Shown: piece by piece, positions 22,490-34,174 of the stretch
Layout of the letters: the number at the start of each line of letters is the position of its first letter
How positions within the stretch are numbered: the stretch's first letter is position 1
Assembly (NCBI GenBank): GCA_016508695.1
Contig: VNKQ01000004.1
Coordinates: 868,001 to 932,000 of the forward strand
DNA length: 64,000 nt
Source of the DNA: Hyphodiscus hymeniophilus
Lineage: Eukaryota; Ascomycota; Leotiomycetes; Helotiales; Hyphodiscaceae
Direction of reading: 5' to 3'
The notes under the pieces: model-generated
Database searches by the model: none
Told to the model about the DNA's origin: nothing
What the model saw: the letters and a program-made list of their open reading frames with translations, nothing else
Translations under genes and position numbers: made by a program

Positions 22490-23550
22490 AAAGATTGGTA
22501 GACGAGCGACTTATATCCTCTTTTCGAAGGTAAACTTTGGTGGCGTATAAACAATGTTCTTAAGGTTTGAAACTTGACTTGGCACCGGCGAGCTTCGGGA
22601 ACCGCAGCGAGGAGAATTAGGTGCCGAGATAATTAAGACCGCTAAAATACTCATATGAAGGAATGGTCTTGTAAAAAAGGCGTAGGACCTAGGCCCTTCG
22701 AATTCTACTTTATGACCGATCAATTTGTATGTAGAGCTCGTGAGTGCGATTGTGAATGTCTTCTTAAGTTCGATTACTTAGAAACTTCAAATAGCCAATC
22801 CCAACTGTTGATGGAAATGCATAGAAGTTGACAAACTACATTTATTTCGTTTACAAGCTCATAATTGCTTGAACACTTTGAGCGGTTGGACAAATAGCAG
22901 GCGACTTCGGAGAACCTCAATGGTTCGGTAGAGTAAGAGATCGGACGTAAAGTCATATATCAGCTCTGCGGACAGATGGTGAGAATACCATAAGGACCAA
23001 TTTGTTCAGTTGCTTGGGATCTTACAATCGAAGTGAAAGGCATCGAGAGAATATTACAAATGCAGGACTGTCACTCACTACCTTCAAAGCTGCAAACATT
23101 TCTAGGCTGGGACGCCTATGTCTAATAAATGGAACAAGAAAATAGCGACGCAATGAAAAGCATTCACACTGCCGATAGTAGAGAGTTGTATCAGCACTTT
23201 TATTCTATGGCCGAATGCTCTGTCTTCCCCAAGAACGCTCGAAAGCCTTCAAGGGATAATGCAAGACGAAAAACAATGCAGAACTGAAAGCAAGGTAAAG
23301 AAGTAAGTCCCAGTCAACGGGTGTGCACCGTCTCTCCCACTGCACACCCATCGATAGTCAGAATCGAATTCCAAGGAAAATGCTGTCGAGGGTCTCAGGA
23401 TCTGTGTCTCTTGACAGGACAGACCCATGAGATTGAGAGAGAAGACAGGCTATCCTTCGTACCACCGTCATCCGCCACCAATACATCCCCAGCTCAGGTC
23501 AAGCTAGAAGTAACACAGCCATGACCAGCCTCCACTGACTTGAAGATACC
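22490..23550. other. Intergenic between convergent genes
   Basis: About 1 kb between the 3' ends of LAS17 and the eIF1A gene. No coding or repeat feature recognised. Confidence 0.5.
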
Positions 23551-24145
23551 CTAAATATCATCAATATCAATCTCCTTTCCAGTCTTGCCACCCTCTTCAT
23601 CACTATCACTCTCGCTTCTATCCTCATCGAATTCGAAGTTGCAATCTCCATCTCCCTCCTGTCCGTATGTATCGGTCTCGTTGATCTTTGCGCTCTCGGG
23701 GAGCTCACCATAGGCTTTCAAGCTTCTGGCTTCATCGGCGCTGTACTTCAAGATGACATCTCCTTTCTCGTCTTGGTAGTCGCGTAGGGAGAGGAGGATG
23801 ATGTCGCCTTGGTTGATCCAGACCTTCTTGCGGAGTTTGCCACGGATATGTGCCAGACGTTTAGAACCATCGAAACAAAGGGCTTCCAGACGGCCATTTC
23901 CGAGCATCTTCAGGACTTGTGCGTATTCTGTAGAGTGTCAGTTGGTTGAGGGGTTACCGAAATGCGTTGTTGAGTGTACCTTGGCCTTCTTCCTTGAAGG
24001 TGAGTTCACGCTTCTCGTTGTCGTTCTCGTTCTTTCCACGACGACGATTCTTACCACCCTGTTTGCAATATTGTCAGATTCATGTTCATCAAATAGGGTC
24101 AGGCTGTGGCAATAGGGCGCTTACCTTTCCTTTATTCTTAGGCAT
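23551..24145 (-). CDS. tif11: Translation initiation factor eIF1A
   Basis: A 158-residue eIF1A, which binds the ribosomal A site, promotes scanning and start selection. Three exons: 24125-24145 (MPKNKGK), 23980-24058 (GGKNRRRGKN...) and 23551-23927, introns 66 and 52 nt. The basic N-terminal tail is followed by the S1/OB fold with YAQVLKMLGNGRLEALCFDG, RLAHIRGKLRKKVWI and GDIILLSLRDYQD. A helical segment (LKYSADEARSLKAYGELPE) and the acidic tail ending DIDDI come next; the DIDDI end is the eIF5B-binding motif. All landmarks of the family are present and the length is normal. Confidence 0.97.
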
Positions 24146-24526
24146 GTTGACTGTTGATTCGATTCACACTGTGGATATGTGTGTCTTGAAAGCCGCCGAT
24201 GCTTGTGTCGATTCTTCAGAAGTCGATTTAGTGAGCGGAGACTACAGGATTGTGCTTGAAGGACGGTGCGCTGGCCGTGGGATGTTTGTTACTGGGCTTT
24301 ATTTGGAGGGGCTGTGCGTCACATGCCGGCTGCGCTAAAAATCCAATGATCCTTGTGCAAGCGAGACAGGCCTCCCTCCTTTGATATCTACCTACATACA
24401 AGCCAAGGTAACGGCTTGTATTTCGCATTTGAGAGGTAGCCCGGGGTCTCAGGATGATCCTACTTCCTCCTAACTTTCGTAGTTGATTTCTTGATTCGGT
24501 CAACTCTTCCAGTCTTTCTACTCAAT
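24146..24526. promoter_or_regulatory. Divergent intergenic region, eIF1A and hypothetical gene
   Basis: 381 bases between two divergent start codons; presumed to contain both promoters. No specific element identified. Confidence 0.4.
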
Positions 24527-25111
24527 ATGTCTTCTTCCATCAAACCTCTACCATTGGAACTGCTCTACTGGATCAAAAACCCTGGCATGACAGCTTTCAC
24601 GCTTCGATTCCGAAATATCCACGCCTTTACCTGGACCAAAGCGCAATGGATTGATAATCCAATACATCCTCTTACATCTGTGGCCTTGGAACGCTATGCC
24701 GTCCGACAAGGCACACCGCTCTGGTTGACCTGCGTTGCAACACGGGAAGCTGGTCACTCGGATAGGGTTGTGCGAAGCTGGCTGGCGAGGAAAGCTAAAC
24801 ACGCTCTCGCAGAGTCCTTGAAGAAGAAGGGATTTGACATGGAAGGGAGGAAGCTGCCGGGTTCGGGAAACAAAGCAGATTTGTTTGGAACGGCACTTTT
24901 CTCTGTGATGAGGCTGGCGGCAACAACTCCCTACGTGGATCTGATCAAGCAGACAGATGTTGCAGTATCATACATGCAGAAGTTCCAGAATCGAGAGAAA
25001 GATGGACAAAAGAATGGGAAGGGGAAGGGTCACGTCAGAGAAAGAAACTATGTAGGCAATGTGCACACCCAAAAGCATAGTGGGCCCGTTTGGAGAGTCC
25101 GAGAAGAATAA
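24527..25111 (+). CDS. Hypothetical protein, 194 residues
   Basis: A single-exon gene from ATG 24527 (MSSSIKPLPLELLYWIKN). I do not recognise a family. The first 45 residues are hydrophobic/aromatic (TLRFRNIHAFTWTKAQW). A Lys-rich segment (ARKAKHALAESLKKKGF) lies in the middle and the C-terminus is basic (KNGKGKGHVRERN). It lacks a signal peptide or membrane helix. Coding is supported by continuous frame, absence of the other frames and compact spacing: it begins 381 bases from eIF1A and ends 216 bases before CHS5. A role in translation or a mitochondrial ribosome would be only a guess. Confidence 0.65.
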   Translation: MSSSIKPLPLELLYWIKNPGMTAFTLRFRNIHAFTWTKAQWIDNPIHPLTSVALERYAVRQGTPLWLTCVATREAGHSDRVVRSWLARKAKHALAESLKKKGFDMEGRKLPGSGNKADLFGTALFSVMRLAATTPYVDLIKQTDVAVSYMQKFQNREKDGQKNGKGKGHVRERNYVGNVHTQKHSGPVWRVREE

Positions 25112-25327
25112 CAATCGAAATCTCCTCCGAATATGCTGCTGCCATCATACTGTAAACACACGATTGCGATAGTACTTAGGTTGTAGAATAAAGCTGCTAT
25201 GCCGTCTCACAGCCTCGTCCACGCATCAGCCAATGAGCGTCGGCCAGTCCCTTGGAGCATTTCCCGACGCGAGCTGTCGCAATGTATTTCCTTAACTTCA
25301 AGAAATCGCAATCACGAATCAAACACC

Positions 25328-26551
25328 ATGCTAGTCTCATTGACGGTTGGCAAAGTTGATGCAGGCGTTGCAGTGCTGCTAACTCAAGATAAAAGACTTG
25401 TATGACGTTCCCTGCCTTTCACTCCATGCTGGCACCAGCTGTCGACCTCCGTTCCATGGCGTCCAACTGACAGCTGCTCACAGATTGAATTTCCGTCCAT
25501 CCTCCTACCGCCGAATATCTCATCTGGAAGCATAGTCGACATTACTGTCGCACGTAACCTTGTATCCGAACAAAAGTCTCAGTCGTCATTCATCGCTCTT
25601 CAAGATGCAATCTTCCACTCATTTGGCGCATCGGAGCCATCACCACCAGTTCTCCGATGCAAGAATGCTACCCAGACTTCTGTAGTATTAGAATGGGACA
25701 CTATCGAAGTTGCTACAGCGGATATCATTTCTCTGTCGCTCTATCGTAATGGCCAAAAGGCAGGAAGCATCCCCAGACCAGGTGTCATGCTCAGCACAAA
25801 GATTAGTGGATTGGCAGTTGATACAGAATACACCTTTCATCTCATACTGAGAACCTCGGCAGGCACTTTTAGCAGCGAGAAAGTTGTAGTTAAGACGCAC
25901 AAGATGACCGATTTGAGCGGTATCACGGTCACTGCTGGCATTCTCCCTGCCCAGTTACGAGAGAGCTTGACCAAAGCAATTGAAAGGATTGGAGCTAAGA
26001 TGGCAGACACCGTACGGATCGATACCACACATTTTGTTACTACGGAGGGCCGGGGTATTGCATGGGAGAAAGCAGGCGAAATGAACATCCCCATTGTCAG
26101 ACCTGAGTGGGTGGAGGGCTGTGAGCGTGGAGGAAGAATCGTTGGGGTCAGACAGTACTATCTCGACGCCGACCCTCGACAACGCCAAGTTGTGCAAACT
26201 CAACCAGAGCCACAAGCTGCAAAGCAGTCATCACTTCCGACTCCACCAGCTGATACAAATGGTTCCGGAAGTCATCAGGCCATTCCCCCTACCCCACCAG
26301 CGAAAGATGCACCAAAGGAAGAAGAGGAGAGCAGTGAGGAAGATGAAGAGGATGATGAGAAAGAAAAGACACAAGTCGCGCATGAACAGAAAGTTCGGGT
26401 TCAGGATCGAGAACAGCAGAAGGTTGCTCTGCGACCTATGGCGCCGTCTGAGGAAACGGAAGAGACGAAAGACGAGGCTAGCGAGGAGGCGGAGGGAGGA
26501 TCGGGCTCTGCCACGCCAGGAGCTTCTAGCTTTCAAGATGTTGCTCTTTGA
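25328..26551 (+). CDS. chs5: Exomer scaffold Chs5 (chitin synthase export; FN3 plus BRCT)
   Basis: Chs5 is the scaffold of the exomer coat, which exports chitin synthase III from the trans-Golgi in yeast. Exons 25328-25399 and 25484-26551 flank an 84-nt intron; the predicted length is 379 residues. The N-terminus MLVSLTVGKVDAGVAVLLT is the Chs5 dimerisation strand region, followed by IEFPSILLPPNI. An FN3 domain covers about residues 75-160 (PPVLRCKNATQTSVVLEWD, TEYTFHLILRTSAGTF). A BRCT domain covers about 165-250 (GITVTAGI, HFVTTEGRG, PIVRPEWVEGC). A strongly acidic tail ends SSFQDVAL. It is shorter than the yeast protein (about 670) because the repetitive tail is short. This is common in filamentous fungi. 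Confidence 0.93.
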
Positions 26552-28749
26552 TTTGATGTACTATACCAAAAGAAGTTTTCGCTGGCAGGACAATGCTATC
26601 AGGGGCATTGAGCAAGGTGTTGCGGTAACTCTATTCAGAGGTCTTTAGGCTATTAGATGGAACCAAGACTCATTCCCGTTCTGATCCTTCACATGAGCCT
26701 CATCGCTCAGATATTATGAGCATTTCGGAGCTAAAGAGCCAGGGATTTCGAGAATCCCTTATTAAGTGCCCGAATAATTCTTGTCCGGGTCCAAATCGCT
26801 CAGCCTTTTAATGATTAGGAAGAATTTACGGTCTTCCAAGACAAGATATATGCTATCCTATACAGACCGACCAGCAACAACGATTTCTTTCAGCTCCGCT
26901 GTGATTTAGCAGTATCTCCAGTGAGGCATGCAGGTAGTTGTCGAATCTGGCCGATTAATCTCATGGCCTCGTCTGATCTGTATGAATATACATTGCGAGC
27001 ATCACTTGCCACACTTTGAAGTGATTGGTAGCAGCATGTCGGTCTAGGCCGTTCATAACGTTTCCCTTTTCTGTCATTTGATTTCAAACATCGAGGCGCT
27101 TAATTTGCCAGGGCAAATTGACTTCTTTGACATCCAAATTTCTACATGATCCTAAAAACGTCCACATCTGACCTGGTTTTGCGATAGTAAATAGAGAGAA
27201 CCACTCTACTGCAAGATTCCTCGGTGCCTCTGATGCTCATAAACTCTTGAAAGTTTACAACTGTGTCTGACATAGCAACTGGAGTCGAAAGGGTGACTTA
27301 CAATTGTTCAGGTGAAATTCGGCGGCGTAAAATTTAGTGTGTGCAGTGTCGACAAGTCCTGCTGCCCTATCCAAGCAGTAATGAAATCAAACTTTGTTAC
27401 GGCATCGACAGTCAGTGTAGAATAAGGGTAAAATGTAAGTAATCCCTCTTGTGTATCCTAATCCCTCGATGTAAGCAAAGATTCATTGCTGACATGAAAG
27501 ACAACAGCGTAACAGCTACCCCAACGACAAAGCCGAACAGTATCGAGAGTTCGCAAGGGTGGAAGGGCCCGCATCTTCGCCATCGCCAGTGAAGATTGAT
27601 ACTCGGTCTGTCAACGCTTGCCTGGTTCGCTTTATCTCAAAGATAGCAGTAGTTTGATCGCCATCGCGCCCAAGTAAGTCCTACACTGTCCATTTATTGT
27701 CAGAATATAAGCTATAATTTTGAGTTCATAAAATCACTTGTGCTGCGCAAATGATGGTGAGGAAGTAGTGGCAGAGGCTGTGATTGAGGGCGGATAGGAT
27801 GAGTATAGGCATTGGACGGAAGTGAATCCGGACCTCAACGTAAAGGCACGAAGGGGAGCAGCTTGATACAGCAACGGTAAGCACTGTGGGAAAGAGATGG
27901 GTGAGAGGAATATGAACGAGGCGAGGAAATTGACTAGGAGGAAGATGATGGGAAGAGCTATGATGGAGACTTGATACATGAGGAGAAGCATAAGGACGGA
28001 CAGGAAATCTAGGAGCAGGGAGTAGAGGCAAGACAAAGACAAGGAAGGGGGATCTGGTCCATGTATGAGACTTACTCGTTCGTGGCGGGTGGTAAATGTC
28101 TTTTTTCGACTGTGTTCAACTTTGTAAGACAATTGGTTTTGTTTTTTGCAGAAATTTTAAACCTTTGGACTACTGTATGAAAGTTGCCACGGCTAATTGG
28201 GTTTAACGATAGCTTTCAATGCGTAAGAAGAAAACCTGGCGGACCAGAATGTGAAACCAGGTGAACAAAGGCATAGACTCCTTCCACATTCGTAATAGAT
28301 ACAGCCGTAATACAATTTGTTGCACATCGTATGATGCGACCTTCCTGATGCGGCGAGGTCGTCGTAAGCCGAGTGAGGCTAAACCCAGTCACCTAGTCAG
28401 GCCCAAGAACCGGGTTCTCGGGACAGATTTCTTATTTTAGCCACATCGATGCATCGAGTATTGTCCTATTGTTGCAGCACAATTTCGGTGGGGATATGAT
28501 TTTCTCTTTGTCGTTCAACCTCCCGAAGATGGATAGGAGAACCAAAGCTGACCTCCCACCAAAGTGAGTTTTGATTGGACAGGAGCCGAAGCAAAAAAGG
28601 GGAAGGCTCCCGTCCTTCCGCCTTTAGGGGACAAAGCAATCGACATCCCTGTTCATGTTGTCATCGAAGCCTTCTCGATATCAACCTCTGCTGACTTTAA
28701 AGATGGGCTGAGGAGTAACAGAGAATTGGAGATTTACAGAAGTGGCGAT
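26552..28749. other. Gene-free interval of 2.2 kb
   Basis: No recognised gene. A hydrophobic minus-strand frame at 27734-28132 starts without an ATG and has no coding character. A donor/branch/acceptor-like set at 27434-27508 (+) precedes an open stretch of about 50 codons ending near 27655, but no upstream coding frame fits. The 3' end is the SDR promoter. Confidence 0.4.
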
Positions 28750-29597
28750 ATGGCGTGGTCCTTTGTCTGTCCAGCTAATCGAGGAATTGGCTTCCATTTG
28801 ACTCGACATCTTCTTCAAACAACTAAGGTTCCCATCGTTGCCACGACCAGAAAAGATATCGAGGGTGTGAAGAGGTCGATATTGGATGGCTTACCCGGTG
28901 TTGAGAAAGATCGATTAACTGTCCTAGAACTCGATGTCACAGGTAGTTCTCCCAATAACGTAGTGTCCAGAGTAACTGATTCACAACAATAGACGAATCT
29001 ACTATTTCGAAAGCTGCGGAAGAGACCAAATCTCTTTTCCCAGTCTCCAGCCACCATCTTCGTCTTGCTTTCTCCATTCCCGGTATTCTTTATCCAGAAA
29101 AGTCTCCCTCCCAACTCGACCACCAGCACCTCACTCATACCTTCGCCGTTAACACGATCGGCCCTCTCCTCCTCGCAAAGCACTTTTCACTGTTCCTTCC
29201 AACCAAGCGCCTATCTCTCTCCTCTCAAACCAGCTCTTCAGATGGTCTCCCAGCCCATTCCGTCTGGCTAAACATGTCCGCCAGAGTTGGGTCTACTTCA
29301 GATAACGGTCTTGGAGGATGGTACAGTTATCGAGCTTCGAAAGCAGGAGTTAACAGTATTACGAAGAGCTTCGATCAATGGGTCAAGGTTAGGAGTGGTG
29401 AGAATGCGATGGCCATTGCCTATCACCCAGGGACTGTGAAGACGGGGCTGAGTAAGGAGTTCTGGGGAAGTGTCAAGGAGGAGAAACTTTTCGAGCCGGA
29501 GTTCGCGGTGGAGAAGATGGCAGAGGTTGTGAGGGGTGTCGGTCTGGATGGCAGAGGGCGTTGTTGGGACTGGAATGGGAAGGAGATTTTACCCTGA
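28750..29597 (+). CDS. Short-chain dehydrogenase/reductase (C-factor-like SDR)
   Basis: A 265-residue NAD(P)-dependent oxidoreductase with the Rossmann fold; the substrate is unknown. Exons 28750-28942 and 28993-29597 are joined over a 50-nt intron. The nucleotide-binding turn reads CPANRGIG (residues 7-14), an atypical form of TGxxxGIG. VNTIGPLLLAKHF, the Ser of LNMSARVGS and YRASKAG give the Asn-Ser-Tyr-Lys tetrad. HPGTVKTGLS is the family's C-terminal motif. It most resembles the C-factor/sniffer-type SDRs common in fungi. The frame continues upstream to 28564 without an ATG, so MAWSF at 28750 is preferred. Confidence 0.85.
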
Positions 29598-29891
29598 AAA
29601 ACGTGGTAGCTTCAGGTTTTGGAGGATATAATTAGTAATAGCGTAAGCTACGAAAGACCAGAATAGAGCCTGATCAATTGATCCAAGCATTTGAAATGTG
29701 TAAGGACGACAATACTTGATTCCAGGATGTTGTCAATACATGGTTCACGAAGGGCTCCATCAGGTGACTTGAGTCTTCTTTGGAGGACACTTTTCTTTGC
29801 TAAGTTTTGCTACACAATATGCTGTATATCTACAAATGTTTGAATCTTGATCAAGCTTAGGAATATTTGATTTCATTGAACAACCTCGATA

Positions 29892-31125
29892 TTAATTGAA
29901 TACAACAGTCTTGTGCCCATTGAGCAGCACCCTCCTCTCAGCCACGAACTTCACCGCCGCAGCCAAAACATTACTCTCCACATTACTACCCTCAATTGTC
30001 AACTCCTTTGGGCTCAAGGCATGATCCACCCGCACGACGTTCTGCTCAATGATCGGCCCCTCATCCAAATCACTGGTTACGAAATGCGCCGTTGCTCCAA
30101 TGATCTTGACGCCACGATCATACGCTTGATGATATGGCTTGGCACCCTTGAATGACGGCAAGAAGGAATGGTGAATGTTGATGATCTTTCCAGACATGGC
30201 TGTGCAGATCATAGGCGAGAGAACTTGCATATATCGTGCGAGAACAATCAGATCAACATCATTCTCCTTGACAAGCTCAAGAATCTTACTCTCCTGCTCT
30301 TGCTTCGTAGCCGCCGTGACGGGGAGATGATGGAAAGGGATCTTGTAAGAAGCAGCCAAGGGCTCGAAGTCTGGGTGATTCGAAACAATGAGCGGGACGT
30401 CGATTCCGAGTTGAGAGGCCGATTGTCTGTACAGAAGATCATTAAGACAATGCCCGATCTTTGAGACCATGATGAGAACTCGAGGCTTCCGGGCGGCGGA
30501 GTTTATTTCGAAGTCCATTGACATATTTTGAGCAATCTCTTGAAACAGTGTTCGTAATTGATCAGCGGTCATCTTGCTGCTTTCTGAAGCGGCAGCTGGA
30601 CCAAAGTGCATTCTCATGAAAAATTTCTTGGATATTGGGTCGCCGAATTGTGACGAATCAACGATGTTGTAGTTATTTTGGGCAAGGAAGCCGGTGACGG
30701 CGTGAACAACACCTGGTCGGCTGAAAATCGTTAGCTGAAGTGCATCTTAACGTGATATTTCTCCCTCATCGATTCGTCCAAGCCATGATTAAGACTCATA
30801 TATTATCACGTGACATCTTCTTCGGCGATGAACCTGTTCATAGAGAAATCAAACAGCGTACGTACTCGGCACATGACAAGGTCAAGATGAAATCATCCTC
30901 GCTGACCATACTGGGAAATGTTAAAGGAATCTTGGGCGTAGTGGCAGTGGAAAAGTGTTTCGAACAAAGCGCTCGATGATGCGAAGTCGGCAGAGATTTC
31001 TCAATCCTTGGACGGACTTGGACTTGTAGCCTCCTCGGGATTTCTTTGACCGTACTCGTGACTATAGATATCCTCCTAAGCTGTATTTTCAACAGGCGTG
31101 TAGGAGTCGCAATGACAGCTGTCAT
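29892..31125 (-). CDS. purU: Formyltetrahydrofolate deformylase (PurU-type), probably mitochondrial
   Basis: The enzyme hydrolyses 10-formyl-THF to formate and THF, feeding formate to one-carbon metabolism. Predicted length is 362 residues from exons 30866-31125 and 29892-30720, with a long 145-nt intron (GTACGT donor, TTTCAG). The N-terminal ACT domain begins ILTLSCADRPGVVHAVTGF, read across the splice. The hydrolase part has KPRVLIMVSKIGHCLNDLL, then the catalytic NIHHS (Asn268 and His270) and AHFVTSDLDEG (Asp region near 304-306). About 80 residues precede the ACT domain and are Arg/Thr/Ser-rich without a signal for secretion (MTAVIATPTRLLKIQLRR), like a mitochondrial presequence. The bacterial enzyme lacks this extension. 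Confidence 0.92.
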
Positions 31126-31563
31126 TTTGTGTGTTTGAGGAATTTTCAAAGCTTCATTTATCCTCAGTGCCGTGACCTCGCTAGTGCGGCAGGTGGGGGG
31201 GGGGGTAGTGGGGTAATTTATGGACAGCTCTTTGACATATTCGTTGGTTGAAGAGAGGTATAAAGACGATATAGGATATCCAAAATTACCCTGACGGCTC
31301 TTGATCTATCTCCCTAGGAATTTAAAAGATCGCAGTAAAAGTCATGGGAACATAAGAATCTCATCGTACATGACTCGGAGGCATATCTGCTTGATGCGCG
31401 ACATAGACCAAGGTGAGCTTGTGACAAGTCGAGTTGTAAGACTTTCACTCTTTATCATAGTCCCTACAAGACTGCAGCCGTAGGACAGGGACGGCAAGCC
31501 AGCAGTCAATTTTATAGAATAAATGTACATTCATTAAACCTTATAAACGGGTATGTTACTTTA
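31126..31563. other. Intergenic with an 11-G run
   Basis: Between the purU start (-) and the aldehyde dehydrogenase stop (-). The only feature is an 11-base guanine run at 31195-31205, flanked by other G clusters. Confidence 0.5.
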
Positions 31564-33509
31564 CTATGAGTTTTTCAACAATCCTCTTAACCCCTTGAGC
31601 CTCCCCATCAACCCAGTCCCATATCCCACCTCTACAACCGAGCTTGCGAATTTGAATCCCTTCGCTGTCTCCGGGATCGGATATCGAAGTTGTTTTGGAA
31701 TAGCTGTCTTGATACCAAGCCATCCCCACCGGTCCTCACATATGGACTTAATATTGCACAATCCTCTCAATCCCTCTTCTCCTGCAAACCGTCCATATCC
31801 ACTTCCCTTCATACCTCCAAACGGTAGTTGCACAGCATAGTACGCTGCAAAGTCATTTACAGCGACCATTCCGGTCTTCAGATTTCTCATAGTGGCGTCC
31901 ATAGCCCAGTCATATTGACCAAAGACAGAAGCTCCGAGACCAAAATTTGGAGCATTCGCTATTTTGCACGCTTCTTCTGGGTTCTTGGCTCGCATCACGA
32001 CACAGATAGGCCCAAAGCATTCTTCGTTGGCAATGGCCATGTCTTTTGTAACATCTACAAGAAGTGTAGGCTGGAAGTAATGGCCTGATTGATGGACCGG
32101 GTGATTCAAGCGGGATCCACCGACGAGTAGACGAGCACCGTCTTTAACGGCACCTTTGATGAGGCTTTCAAGCCTTTCAAATGAGGAGTCTGATATCATG
32201 GCTCCCATATCGACCTGCGCATCTTTGGGCGCATTGAGTCCTGATCCCACTCGTAGGGCCCGAATTCGAGATTCGAGCTCTGAGACGAGCTTTTCATAGA
32301 TTTTTGGAAGTGCAATTATACGTTCTATACCGATACAATTTTGGCCTGCTGCTTGGAAGGTGCCACGGAGGAGAATCTCGACAATGCGCTTGAAGTCGCC
32401 CAAAGCGGAGTCTAGAACAATCGCAGCGTCTTTGCCTCCCAACTCTGCAACCACAGGTGTGAGAGACTTAGCTGCAGATGCTGCAACGAGTTTGGCAACA
32501 GGTCGGCTGCCTATGAATGTAACATGAGAGATTGATGGATGGGATGTCAAATGATTTGCGGTTTGCGGCCAGCAGGCAATCGTCTGAACGAGATGAGGAT
32601 CATGCCCACAGACGTGAAGCGCGCCTTTGACAATCAGTGTGAAATATGCCGCACTCCACGCAGTATTTTCGGATACCTTAACCACAATTCCATTTCCAGA
32701 AAAGATGGCGGAGATCATGGGTCCAATTAGATTATGAAACGGGTAATTCCACGATACCAGCGCAGCCACCACACCCAGAGGTTCGTATTTCACTGTGTTT
32801 TTCTTGTATGCCATAAGCAGATTCGTCGGTCTTCGCGAAGCTTTTAGGGCTTTCTCGCCATGCAGGATTGTCCAACGAAGTTTCTCAACAGTCACCAGGA
32901 TCTCTCCCAATGAAGCATCAATCATAGTCTTCCCCGAATCTAAGCATGCGACTCTGCATATTTCCTCCTGGTTCTCCATTATATAAGCTTGTATGCATCG
33001 TAGAACTTGTCGGCGATGTGTGAACGTTGTTCGTTCCCATTTCTGCTGCGCAGCGTGGGATTTTTCGATGGCTCGATCGATGCCTTCAGGGGTGACAGGA
33101 TTGACGAATCCAAGGAATTCTCCTGTCGCTGGAGCGTAGCATTGGATGGCTGTAGAGCCTGGAGCCTGAGAATTTCCCAACTATTAGCTTGCATTGCGAC
33201 ACATGCATAAGGATCTACGAACCTTGATTGACGGCTTCTCCAACACTTTTCCATCTCCTGGAGGATTTGGGGCAGAAATCGTGTAGGAAATGACCTTTTC
33301 CACTGTCGTATGTTCCACTATCCGCATGAATCCGTAGAGAAAGCATGCCACTACAGCCACGCCAATTGCGGAGCCGGTCCAGAGCAATTTGTCGCTATGA
33401 AGCACGGATTAGTGGACGACTAGTTGATCGAAGTCAGTTAGGTAACTGACATCTCCCCAGGAGTCCATCCTGCCAGAAACAAGTCTGGATTCGTCTCATT
33501 GCCTGCCAT
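31564..33509 (-). CDS. Membrane-anchored aldehyde dehydrogenase (yeast Msc7-like)
   Basis: A 610-residue NAD(P)-dependent aldehyde dehydrogenase family protein. Exons are 33451-33509, 33223-33394 and 31564-33165, introns 56 (GTCAGT donor) and 57 nt. Residues about 23-43 form one hydrophobic helix (LLWTGSAIGVAVVACFLYGF), a probable N-terminal membrane anchor; Msc7 of yeast is an ER-localised protein of this class. The catalytic part is complete: Asn217 in SWNYPFHN, Glu318 in VAELGGK and the nucleophile Cys354 in GQNCIG, with the ECFGP motif later. Substrate is unknown; Msc7 was named from a meiotic recombination screen. The start ATG is at 33509, giving MAGNETNPD. Confidence 0.92.
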
Positions 33510-34174
33510 TGAGTTCTCCTCAGCGGATGTCGAGCTCAGTAGATGTCAGGTCCAATGCTGCAGTCGTGTTAATGGTTCGAAGCTGTGAAGGTTTTGGTAT
33601 TTGACGTAGCTTTCCCCAACAACACAGCCGCCCCTCGCGAAGGTCACGAAGTGCGGAACAAGAGAAAGCGCAAAGCAGAAGAATATAGAAGCAATTTGCA
33701 CCTCACGCCGTCAATAACTTTCAGATCTGGGGAAGGGCGAACCCTTGCTAGCGCTTTGTCTGTTCAGGCTGAAGGACCTTGCGGACCGATGCCTCCGTAT
33801 CTCGGCTGTCTCTATTGGGAAGAGCTTTAAAAAGGGGGTGGGCGGTCGCGAACGAATCGCTTGATCATTTCTGAGCGACTTGGACAGTTGATTATGATCC
33901 TGAATGTGGGAGAATGAAACTGTCGAACTAGAGTGAGCACGAAGAAAACTTCCCAATCGCTCAAAGTTTTCGAGCGATTGAGATTTTTATAATTCGGCCT
34001 AGGCAATTTCAAAGTTCGGAACTTGAGGGGTCTTTGTGAATCGTATTGCTAAATCCATGCTCAAATCCTTGATGTTCTCAGACAACATCGTAAAGCAATG
34101 CGCTAAATTACAGATGAAAGCCAGTGCTAAATCAACGCCATGCCAAATGTTAATTATTTACTCTCTTGCCATAC
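33510..34174. other. Intergenic, 0.67 kb
   Basis: Promoter of the aldehyde dehydrogenase and 3' flank of the glycosylase gene; no gene seen. Confidence 0.5.

Noticed and set aside
27434..27655. GTAAGT/GCTGAC/CAG set followed by a ~50-codon protein-like frame
   Set aside because: No upstream exon frame is open in a matching phase, so no gene could be built.
27734..28132. Hydrophobic 132-codon frame on the minus strand
   Set aside because: It starts at TTG, contains no early ATG, and the hydrophobicity is a by-product of purine-rich sequence on the other strand.
28564..28749. N-terminal extension of the SDR frame
   Set aside because: It begins at GTG with no ATG; the conserved SDR start is MAWSF at 28750.
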